From contig JAVIAB010000124.1 of assembly GCA_032433765.1 (NCBI GenBank), positions 76,626,119-76,690,118 on the forward strand: a stretch of 64,000 nucleotides of DNA. Direction: 5' to 3'. This document shows, in pieces, positions 33,801 to 45,800 of the stretch. The translations under genes were made by a program, and so were the position numbers. This DNA is from Megaustenia siamemsis (taxonomy: Eukaryota > Mollusca > Gastropoda > Stylommatophora > Ariophantidae). How positions within the stretch are numbered: the first letter of the stretch is position 1; every line of letters starts with the position of its first letter. The notes under the pieces are model-generated. The model did not search any database. It was given only the letters and a program-made list of their open reading frames with translations, and was not told the DNA's origin.

Positions 33801-36800
33801 GGAGCTGATGCCTGATGTTGCTGCATCTCATTTTAATGTTCTTTTTAGTGTTTCTCTAGGTCAGCCTCGTTTTCTTTTACCATCTGATTTCCATTTGGGG
33901 GCCTGCTTATTTTACACTTAAAAAAAAAAGAAGCTTTCAGTAGTGATATAAATACAAATTCTGTAACTTTTGTCTAGTTATTGTTCAAGCAGCCTGTGGA
34001 CTTTTTGCTGCAGTGTGGATTTATGGTAAATTGTAATTGGGAATGTATGTTGGAGTTTTATTATTTGTTGTCATTTCTTTGATTTTGCAGGGTAGCTCAT
34101 TGTGGTCTACTCTTTTGACAAGATTGAGTACTTTGAGATCCATCCTTGACCTGTAGGCTTCTTCATTTGCATAGAAAGTTGTGCTTCCCTTGGACTTCTA
34201 CCTCACTGTTCAGTGAATTCATTTCCAGAACACAATTGAGTGGGACTATGTGACTTCCATAGCTTTGATTTTCTTTCATTTCCTGCAACAGTTGTTTGCA
34301 GCCAGGATTGTCTTTTTTAAAATTTGTCTTATCCTGGTTTGTATAAAATTTTCCTATTCTGTCTGCCTGGACTGTCAAAACCCTCCTGTTTGGTTCTGGT
34401 CTACTGGTCAACTCTCAAACTTTTGTTTTGCCAGAAAGTTTTTCTTGGTAATTTTGAAACTTGATGTGATGTGCCTGATAGCACTACACTCAGAATTTGT
34501 ATATTAGTACCACAGTTGAGTATAGTAGGGTTAAAATATAGAAGTTTAGGACTACACAACAAGAGGGGAATAATCTGGTAGATTGTGAGATGTAGGAATA
34601 ATTATCAGTGGCCAGTGGAATGTCATCTCATGAAAGTCATGGTCCGATTTTGGTCACATGATTAACACATATCAGACAATTAACCACCACATCGGTTCGC
34701 TGATGAAGCTATATCAAACCTTTAGCTCTCACATCTGTTGTGATGGGTACAGATGAATATTTTATTCATAAAAAGCTGATTTTGCATTTATATCCACCAG
34801 TACATGTGTTAGATACCTAGAGGAAGTTTCATAAGCACTACCTGTTGATCCCAAGCATAGTATTAATGTAGATGTTTTACGTTTGTTTACCTAGATGCCC
34901 AGAACATTTAGTTTGTTTACCTGGATGCCCAGAACATTTAGTTTGTTTACCTGGAAGCCCACAACATTTAGTTTGTTTACCTGGAAGCCCACAACATTTA
35001 GTTTGTTTACCTAGATGCCCAGAACATTTAGTTTGTTTACCTGGAAGCCCACAACATTTAGTTTGTTTACCTGGAAGCCCACAACATTTAGTTTGTTTAC
35101 CTGGAAGCCCACAACATTTAGTTTGTTTACCTGGAAGCCCACAACATTTAGTTTGTTTACCTGGAAGCCCAGAACATTTAGTTTGTTTACCTGGAAGCCC
35201 ACAACATTTAGTTTGTTTACCTGGATGCCCAGAACATTTAGTTTGTTTACCTGGATGCCCACAACATTTAGTTTGTTTACCTGGAAGCCCACAACATTTA
35301 GTTTGTTTACCTGGATGCCCACAACATTTAGTTTGTTTACCTGGATGCCCACAACATTTAGTTTGTTTACCTGGAAGCCCACAACATTTAGTTTGTTTAC
35401 CTGGATGCCCACAACATTTAGTTTGTTTACCTGGAAGCCCACAACATTTAGTTTGTTTACCTGGAAGCCCACAACATTTAGTTTGTTTACCTGGAAGCCC
35501 ACAACATTTAGTTTGTTTACATGGAAGCCCAGAACATTTAGTTTGTTTACCTGGAAGCCCACAACATTTAGTTTGTTTACCTGGAACCCCAGAACATTTA
35601 GTTTGTTTACCTGGAAGCCCACAACATTTAGTTTGTTTACCTGGAAGCCCACAACATTTAGTTTGTTTACCTGGAAGCCCACAACATTTAGTTTGTTTAC
35701 CTGGAAGCCCACAACATTTAGTTTGTTTACCTGGAAGCCCAGAACATTTAGTTTGTTTACCTGGAAGCCCACAACATTTAGTTTGTTTACCTGGATGCCC
35801 AGAACATTTAGTTTGTTTACCTGGAAGCCCACAACATTTAGTTTGTTTACCTGGAAGCCCACAACATTTAGTTTGTTTACCTGGAAGCCCACAACATTTA
35901 GTTTGTTTACCTGGAAGCCCACAACATTTAGTTTGTTTACCTGGAAGCCCACAACATTTAGTTTGTTTACCTGGATGCCCACAACATTTAGTTTGTTTAC
36001 CTGGAAGCCCAGAACATTTAGTTTGTTTACCTGGAAGCCCACAACATTTAGTTTGTTTACCTGGAAGCCCACAACATTTAGTTTGTTTACCTGGATGCCC
36101 ACAACATTTAGTTTGTTTACCTGGAAGCCCAGAACAATTAGTTTGTTTACCTGGAAGCCCAGAACAATTAGTTTGTTTACCTGGAAGCCCAGAACAATTA
36201 GTTTGTTTACCTGGAAGCCCAGAACAATTAGTTTGTTTACCTGGAAGCTCACAACATTTAGTTTGTTTACCTGGAAGCCCACAACATTTAGTTTGTTTAC
36301 CTGGATGCCCACAGCATTGTTTGTTTACCTGGAAGCCCACAACATTTAGTTTGTTTACCTGGATGCCCACAGCATTGTTTGTTTACCTGGAAGCCCACAA
36401 CATTTAGTTTGTTTACCTGGATGCCCACAGCATTGTTTGTTTACCTGGAAGCCCACAACATTTAGTTTGTTTACCTGGATGCCCACAGCATTGTTTGTTT
36501 ACCTGGAAGCCCACAACATTTAGTTTGTTTACCTGGAAGCCCACAACAATTAGTTTGTTTACCTGGATGGCCACAACATTTAGTTTGTTTACCTGGATGC
36601 CCACAGCATTGTTTGTTTACCTGGAAGCCCACAACATTTAGTTTGTTTACCTGGATGCCCACAGCATTGTTTGTTTACCTGGAAGCCCACAACATTTAGT
36701 TTGTTTACCTGGAAGCCCACAACAATTAGTTTGTTTACCTGGATGGCCACAACATTTAGTTTGTTTACCTGGAAGCCCACAACATTTAGTTTGTTTATTA

Positions 36801-39800
36801 ATTTTTGAGTTTCTTTGACCAGTCACTATAAATTTCAGCCATTTGTGTGTGTGTATGTCACTTTCCCATTTATTAAAATTTTATTACAATACCACATCTA
36901 TCCATTTCTTCATATGTGCTTGAATGTTCAAACTTGTCACAACTTCCTCCTGTCAGCTCATAACTGGAATTCAGTTCCTGAGAGGGACTGAAGTGAAAAC
37001 ATGAAGTTTATTGCCCAATCAATGACATACCTTTTATTTATGTGCAGTTAGATATGTTGTTAATTTTTTCTTTGTCTTTTTTTTTGTTTCCGGAAAACAA
37101 ATTTAATTGACAAGCATTTTGTTTTGCCTCATATTTATAAATATACAAGATCTGTGGCTTCCCTCTTATCTTTCTTTTTTTTTATCTGAATATGCTTCTA
37201 TGGATGATTGACAGTTTGTTTCAGAGATCACAAATACATGAGAATTAATACAATAAATATAGGCTAGTAATATACAGGATATACAACATAGCTGAAAGCA
37301 TTTTTATGTATTTGAAATATTTGAGAGGGACTATTCTATCAACCTTTTGAGCCATAGTTGGCCCATAGGGCATAGACTCAGATACTCTTTACCTGTTTTT
37401 AAATTTTCTTTCTACTAGAGGGACTACTAAAGAAATAATTTCATGCTGTCAAGATAATTAGATGAGAAATGAGACTTGAAAGTGAATTTCCTTTTGCTCT
37501 GAGTTAAGGCAAGTCAGTTACAAACAATTCATAAAATAAAGACACTTGGAGAGTATTGATAACAGCAGACAGCCTTCACTTCAAAGGATAATAATTATAT
37601 AGTTTTGGTACTCAAAGAGTTAACATCACCGTTTGACTTTGCCCGTTTCAGTACAGAACCTGGGTGCAGGAGTGGCAGCCATTAGTGTCGGAGACTCTGA
37701 TGTTAGGGGATTGTTGAGGTTTGTTCAGGTAAACTCAAGTACCTGTCTTGTGGAGGGAGCTGTGGACAAACTGCCCACATCAGAGCCTGTATTTCTGACA
37801 GTTCATGAAACTGGTGATGTGTCTGATGGCTGCAACAGTTGTGGGTCTCTCTTCAAGAAAGAAGATAATACCAACAATGTAAGTGGTGCACAAATCATGT
37901 GTTAGAGGTAATGTTTATCTAGATATTAAACTTGCAACTACACAACTAAATAGTTGACATTGTAGCACATTGTAGAGTTTTCCTGTTTGAAACAATTCCA
38001 ATGCATTGTTCAAGTAAAAACTTGGGCCCAAACACCTTATGGCTACTGGACTGGGAATGCTGCCTTTATTCTCCAGTCCCACAGAAAACTGCAGAAATGG
38101 GGACAAGTAGCGGGGTAGTTTATTGAAAGATTGTACAGCCTAACTAAAATTGATGAATCCCTTTGTGGTGGAGGCTGAAGTTGCTTGGGCGTTGGAAGTC
38201 ATTCCCAACCCAGGTTTCCCTGCTACTCAGTGGATTAAACAAAGTAGGTCACATACTAGAATGTGATGCCTAGATCAGCATCACAAGCCTTAGTTCAAAA
38301 AAACCTTCTTCCAGAATTCTGCATTAGGAAAATGTTTCCACAAATGTTATTCCATTGTAAAGGGGTTAAATTGGCCCTCAGAAAAATGTATAATTTTCTA
38401 AAATAATCAATTATATTATTACATATCCTAACATGTTCCTTTGAAATAAAATATCATTAAAATACAAAATACATTTATAACATGAAAATTTGTTATAGAT
38501 TTAGAATAAACATTTTGCCACTAGTATTTTTGTGTATATGGCAGACCACCGTGAGATTGGAGCCTCATCACGTAACACTCCAAAGAAAGCCATGGAGAGA
38601 AATTCTAACTATTGTTTTAAGAACGAATTAAAAATAGCTACATGGAATATTAGGACCTTATACCAACAAGGAAAATTAGAAAATTCTAATGGTAGAAGCA
38701 GAGCGATTAAACATTAGATATCTTAGGCATATCAGAAACAAGATGGAACATATCAGAACAAAGTGGATACATACAAGACGATAAATGTACATTTATATAT
38801 TCAGGTAACACAACAGAACATCAAAGAGGAGTAGGCATTCTAATAAAACGAGAGCTACAAAAATATATAAATACCCACTGGACATACAATGATAGGATTA
38901 TACTAGTAAAAATGAAGGCAAAACCATTTGACATAGCAATAATACAGACATACGCACCTACTCAAGACTATACAGATGAACAAATAGAGGCATACTATGA
39001 TGATCTAAACACAGTTATGAAGCAAGTGAAATCATCAGACATCTTGATTATAATGGGTGACATGAACGCTAAAGTAGGAAAAGGTAAATATAAGACCACT
39101 ATAGGAAATAATGTTTTAGGAAAAAGGAATAACAGAGGAGAAAGATTAATACAATTTTGTGAAGAAAACAAACTGATAATATGCAACACCTTTGAGCAAG
39201 AGAAAAGGAAATTAAACACATGGAAAAGCCCTGGAGACAGGAAGAGGAATCAAATAGATTACATGATGATAAAAGACAGATTCCGGAACAGCGTCAAGAA
39301 AGCCAAAACCTACCATGGAGCAGATGTTAATTCAGATCACATTCCTGTAATGATAAAAATGAAAATCAAATTAAAGAGTAACAAACAAAAAACTAATTCA
39401 GCAACACCAATAGATATAACAGCGTTAAACCAGAAAGATGTACAAGAAACTTATACTGTACAAGTAAAGAACACATATCAGAAGCTGCTAGAAGAGGGGA
39501 TTGAGCAGTACAGAAGAGAAAATCCTGAGGAAAAAGTCACAACAAAATGGCAATGCATAAAAAACAGCATGCAAGAATCCTGCAACACCTTGCCCAAAAA
39601 GGAAAGTAACAAAAAACAAAAATGGACAACTGACAAAATCTTAGAAAAAATGGAAGAAAGAAGACAAGCGAAAAACACTGCCAGATACAAGGATATAGAC
39701 AATGAAATATGGAGAATGTGCAAAAAGGCAAAAGAAGACTGACTCAACCAAAGATGTCTAGAAGTCGAAACTATGGAAAGTAGACAAAACTATTAAGAGA

Positions 39801-42800
39801 GATGCACACAGAAATAAAGAGAATGACTAATAAAGACAAAAAAGCTGCAGGAAACGGATGTATTGCAAACAAAAAGGGAAGAATGCTAACAGACAACAAA
39901 GATATAATAGATAGATGGCAAGAATATATAACAGAATTATTTCATGACGAAAGGGACAAAGAGCCAGACATAAAATGTACATACAACTATAAAATCTTGA
40001 AATCTGAAGTAGAAAAAGCTATAAAAACAATGAAAAAGGGAAATGCAATAGGACCTGACAATATACAGATAGAGATGATACAGGCTCTAGAAGATTTTGG
40101 CATCGAGGTGATCACAGACATATGCAATGACATATACCATATAGGATACATACCAAATGAACTAAAAACATCAACTTTCATTGCGTTGCCTAAAAAGAAT
40201 GGTGCAGTTGAATGCAGTGATTTCAGAACAATAAGCCTAATGAGCCAGGTAACACACATTTTACTAAAAGTTATACAGGGAAGGATTCAGAATAAAATCA
40301 ATACTGAATTAGATGAGCAACAATTTGGATTCACGAAAAACAGTGGCACAAAAGAAGCCATATTTAGCATGAGAACATTGATTGAAAAGTACATAGAAGT
40401 AAACAAACCATATGCCTGCTTCATAGACTACACCAAAGCTTTCGATAGAATACACCATAACCAACTTATAGACTGCATAAAGGATATAAATCTTGACGAC
40501 ACAGACATACGACTAATATGTAATTTGTACTGGAAGCAAACAGCAATAATAAGATATAACAAGGAGAACTCTACACCCATGGACATAAAAAGAGGAGTAA
40601 GACAAGGACGCATCCTATCACCAAGCTTGTTCAATCTATACACTGAGCAAATCTTTAAAAAACATCTTAGAGATGCCAGGCCTAAACATTAATGGAAAGA
40701 TAGTCAATAACCTAAGATATGCTGATGATACTGTTCTACTAGCAGAAAATCCTAAAGACCTACAACAATTGCTTAATGTGATAAACATAACAAGCAAAAA
40801 ATATGGACTAGATATGAATATCAAAAAGACTAAAACTATGATCATAAACAAAGAAAATTCTCAAGACTTACAATTAAATATCACAGTTGAGGGAATACAT
40901 CTGGAGACAGCCCATAGCTACAACTACCTGGGACATACTATAACCAATGATGGAAAATGTAAAATTGAAATAAACAAAAGAATAGGTATGGCAAAAAGTA
41001 ATTTTAATGCCATGAAAAATATACTAACAACAAAACAAATACAGCAGGGCTGAAACAAAGAATGACAAAATGTTACATCTCCTCAATATTCCTGTATAGT
41101 GCAGGAAAACACGCACCAAAATGGACGCACAGAGATGGGTGCTTGTTTGCGTTTGAACAAAGCCCAACAGCCAAGATCTGAATTTGCAGAATTTCGTTCA
41201 TCTGAATTTGCAGAATTCCGTTCATTCTCAACGGTGGCCGTTATAGTTTAGCTTTTGCTAGCACAATGCCTGGAGTATAAGCTCGGACCACCATCTTATC
41301 GTGCTTTCTCCCTGCATCGCAGACTAAACGGACGCTGTCTAAATTAACCAAATTAGTAAATAACCTTGATAATAGCGAATAACAGCCACTGCTATTGCTG
41401 CTGAGGTAACGCCAAATGAGATAGGTCTTGAGAAATGTTTGCCAAGTCCAAGGCTGATGTTCTTGCACATTATAACCTACTTTGACTTGGTAGTAACGTT
41501 GCTACTACCGCTGATCGCCAATACTGTCATGCTCTTCACGATCGTTCTGTCCATCATACACAAGTCCCTGTGGAAGAAGCTCAGTGGCCTGCCGATGCTG
41601 GAAGTTTCCGAGCTGAAACCGATCAACGATCCTAGGTGGAGCTCCGTGCGAGCTAGCGCCCAGGTTCATGTGGATAGGATGCTCTTTGCCTTGTCTCTGT
41701 CTTACATCATCATGAACGCACCCAGCCATGTGGCCAGACTGTACTATCAGAAGCGGACTCAAGATTCAGGGGACATGAAATTGACATTCTCTGAAGGTCT
41801 TATCCGGCTGATCTTTCTGCACGTCGGCCACGCCCAACAAGCCTGCAAGTTTTGGATCTTCGTGGTCGTCAGTAGAAACTTTACCAAGAACCTCAGACAA
41901 ACTTTAGTGGAAGTTACCAAGTGTATATGTTAGTCGTAGCTCATATCTTGGTGGGTGTATGTGCTGGCCATGGCTGATATCTTGGTGGGTGTATGTGCTG
42001 GCCATGGCTTATATCTTGGTGTGTGTCTGTGCTGGCCATGGTTCATATCTTGGTGGGTAACTGTGCTGGCCAGGGTTCATATTTTGGTGTGTGTCTGTGC
42101 TGGCCATGGTTCATATCATGGTGTTTTTCCATGCTAGCCATGGCTTATATTTTGATGTGTTTCTGTGCTAGTCATGGTTCATATCTTGGTGTGTTTCCAT
42201 GAAACCATGGCTCATATCTTAATGTGTTTCTGTGCTAGCCATGGCTCATATCTTGGTGTGTTTCTGTGCTGGCCATGGCTCATATCTTGGTGTGTGTCAT
42301 GTGAGTCATATCTCATATCTTGGTGTGTGTCCGTGTTAATCATGTCTCATATCTTTGTGTATGTCTGTGTTTAGTCATATCTCATATCTTAGTGTGTATC
42401 TGTCTTAGTCATGTATCATATCTTTGTGCGTGCATGTCTGTGTTAGTCATATCTCATATCTTTGTGTGTGCTTGTCTGTGTTAGTCATATCTCATATATT
42501 TGTGTGTATGTCCATGCTAGTCACATCTCATCTTTGTGTGTGTCTGTCTATATTAGTCATGTCTCATATCTTTGTGTGTTTGTGTTTAGTCATATCACAT
42601 ATAGTTGTGTGTGCATGTCTATGTTAGTCACATCTCCTATCTTTAACTTTGTGTGTGCATGACTGTGTTTAGTCATATCTCATATCTTAGTGTGTGTATC
42701 TGTGTTAGTCATATCTCATATTTTAGAGTGTGTCTGTGCTAGTCACATATCATATCTTAGTGTGTGTTGTGTCTGTGTTAGTCATATCTCATATTTTGGT

Positions 42801-45800
42801 GTGTGTCAGTGTTAGTCATGCCTCATATTGTTGTGTGCATGTCAGTGTTAGTCACATCTCATATCTTTGTGTGTGCATGCCTGTATTAGTCACCTCTAGT
42901 GACTCAGGCAGATGATGCTCGTAAACCTGGGAGGGAAGACCATCTAAGGGCAGAATCCCCCTACAGAAAAGAAAATCTACTGCCTTGCAGGAAGATTGGG
43001 GACAAAGGCTAAGGAAAGCAAACCTGAACAAAATGCTGGCTGAAATCGGATGCACTGGGCCACTGGCGCAGAACACAGTGCAACGTTTTAACAGGTACTC
43101 AATCAGGGTGGATCTAACAGACTCTAATTATGATGTCAATTCACTTAAACAGACAGCTGTCTTCATGTGAGAGTCTGGAATCCTACTCTGATTGAGCCCT
43201 GATCGCAGAGAGAGAGAGAGAGAGAGTATAGTGCAGAAACATGGACATTAGACAAGAAAACAGAACAGAAAATTGAAGCCTTTGAAATGTGGATTTATAG
43301 AAGAATGGGTAGAATTGGATGGAAAGAAAAGAAAACAAATGATGAAGTTTAAAACAACTGAAAATAAAAAAGAGAACTACTAAATACAATTAAGACAAGA
43401 CAAATGAAATTTTGGGGCATGTTAAAAGACACAACAGCAAGTAATAACTAAAGTAATATTGGAAGGGAAAATACAAGATAAAAGAGGCAGAGGCAGATCA
43501 AGACTAACATGGACGAGTAACATCAAAAGATGGACAAGTCAATCTATGACAGCCTGCACCATCAAAGCAATAAACAGAGTAGAATGGCGATCCATGGTAG
43601 CCAACTTTCATTGCGGAGAAGGCACTCGATGATTTTTGTGTAAACTCTGATGGTTCTCTTATGTTCCTGTAGGCCTGTTTCTGCCAAAACTATCCTCAAG
43701 TTTTGTCCTTTTAGTTACAGCTGTAAGCAAATGAAAATATCTTATGCAACAAATCTATGTCAATAGAAGAGAGAAAGAGAGTTCATCGGTATTATATAGA
43801 ACCATTTCTGACCTATGGAAGCGAATCATGGACAATAGACAAACAAATGAAAAGACAATAAGAGGCCACAGAGATGGGATTTCTCAGAAGAATGTTGAAA
43901 GTTCCCTGGACAGCTAAAAAGACCAATGAAGAAATTCTCAAAGAGGCCAACACAAAAAGGGAGCTCCTAAAAACATCAGAAAGAAACAATGAACATTTTT
44001 TGGGCACATCATGAGAAGAGGAAAGTTGGAATACTTGGTTACAACTGGCAAAATAAAAGGAAAGAGAGATCTCGGGCGACAAAGAGAGAAAATACTGGAT
44101 AGCTTGGTGTCATGGCATGGAAAACTGTCAACAACAGAACTGATACGATGCACTGTTTATAGAAGATTGTGGAAGGTCATGATCGCTTACGCCAACCGGT
44201 ATGGCACATGATGATGAAGATGTAAGCGTATGCATATTTGATTGATTCTAGTTCTTACATGTTGTTGACTACACTAAAGAGAAGAAAATAAAAGAAATAA
44301 CCACATGTGCTCCATGAGATGCTGAAGAGATAATGTTGTTCATCCTTGTCATCAAGATGGAGTGATCATCTTTAGACTGAGAATTCACCACTGTCAACTC
44401 ATATACCACTTTTATGGTATTTTTTTGTTGTTGTACATTTGATAGACATCAGTGATTAACATTGGGTTTCTCATTGCTTCCAACATTCTTATAAAAATGT
44501 AATTTTAAGGTGAACAAAGAAGTATCATTAGATTTATACTGTTGCTGTTACTAGCAAATCTGTTTTATCATTTATTGTGATTCAAGTAATAGTCTTTATC
44601 ATTTATTGTAATTCAAGTAACAGTCTTTATTATTTATTGTAATTCAAGTAACAGTCTTTATTATTTATTGTGATTCAAGTAACAGTCTTTATCATTTATT
44701 GTGATCCAAGTAATAGCCTTTATCATTTATTGTGATTCAAGTAACAGCCTTTATCATTTATTGTGATCCAAGTAACAGTCTTTATCATTTATTGTGATTC
44801 AAGTAACAGCCTTTATCATTTATTGTGATCCAAGTAACAGCCTTTATCATTTATTGTGATTCAAGTAACAGCCTTTATCATTTATTGTGATTCAAGTAAT
44901 AGCCTTTATCATTTATTGTGATTCAAGTAACAGTCTTTATCATTTATTGTGATCCAAGTAACAGTCTTTATTATTTATTGTAATTCAAGTAACAGTCTTT
45001 ATTATTTATTGTAATTCAAGTAACAACCTTTATCATTTATTGTAATTCAAGTAACAGTCTTTATTATTTATTGTAATTCAAGTAACAGCCTTTATCATTT
45101 ATTGTAATTCAAGTAACAGCCTTTATCATTTATTGTAATTCAAGTAACAGCCTTTATCATTTATTGTAATTCAAGTAACAGCCTTTATCATTTATTGTAA
45201 TTCAAGTAACAGTCTTTATTATTTATTGTAATTCAAGTAACATTCTTTATTATTTATTGTGATGCAAGTAACAGTCTTTATCATTTTCTTGTTCTGTAGT
45301 CCTTGTGCATGAATGTCAGTGTGAAGCTTGTACTATGAATATCTAAAGAGACATACTTTAAAATGACACAATTTGTTAAAACTTGATATTATGAATTAAC
45401 TTCCTGCATGTGTTGAACTCAGCAGACTTTCAGTGGGGTTCTGAAACAGCTCACCCCAGATCAGGATAGGAGAGCAGAGTTCAGGATAGCCATGCCAGAC
45501 TTCAAGCTGTCGGATATCATTGGGCACTGTGTGGTTGTTCATCAAGGGAGCCACAGAGACGTTGAGCTTGACAAGAGTAAAAGGTACGGGCCTATGTTTA
45601 GTTCTGTTTGGGAGTGGGAGATGCTGATTTAGTTAAGTGCAAAGTTTTGTACTGAGGTCTAAGTTAAGTACAGAGTTTTGTACATTTTACTGAGGTCTAA
45701 GTTCAGTATAAAGTTTTGTACATTGTACTGAGGTCTAAGTTAAGTATAAAGTTTTGTACATTGCACTGAGGTCTAAGTTAAGTACAAAGTTTTGTACATT

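Larger units (their letters stand above)
41105..43225 (+). mobile_element. Mobile unit B: GPCR fragment + minisatellite + common 3' module + (AG)n
   Basis: GTATAGTGCAG at 41094-41104 and 43226-43236 flanks it, an 11-bp target duplication in the host LINE (the first G may belong to the AG tract). Inside are: non-coding DNA (41105-41375), a GPCR fragment (41376-41935), a ~34-bp minisatellite (41936-42885), the module shared with unit A (42890-43205) and an AG tract (43206-43226). The 5' DNA has no match in unit A, while the 3' half does. The mechanism is inferred to be retroposition. Confidence 0.75.
38537..43632 (+). mobile_element. RTE-like LINE, near full length, split by unit B
   Basis: TTTTTGTGTA at 38527-38536 and 43633-43642 is a 10-bp target duplication. 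Removing unit B (41105-43225 with its duplication) leaves about 3.0 kb, the size of RTE elements. It has an endonuclease followed by RT, no RNase H, and an ending CTCGATGA. Frameshifts near 38700, 39745 and 40690 show decay. Its 3' part after unit B (43237-43632) carries MWIYRRMG-like and RGRGRSRLTWTSNIKRW text. It sits in CCS intron 4 in the gene's sense. Confidence 0.9.

Noticed and set aside
34872..36407. A 511-codon open frame that looks like a long repetitive protein gene
   Set aside because: It is a pure consequence of the 30-bp period inside a CCS intron; equally long frames exist on both strands and in other registers.
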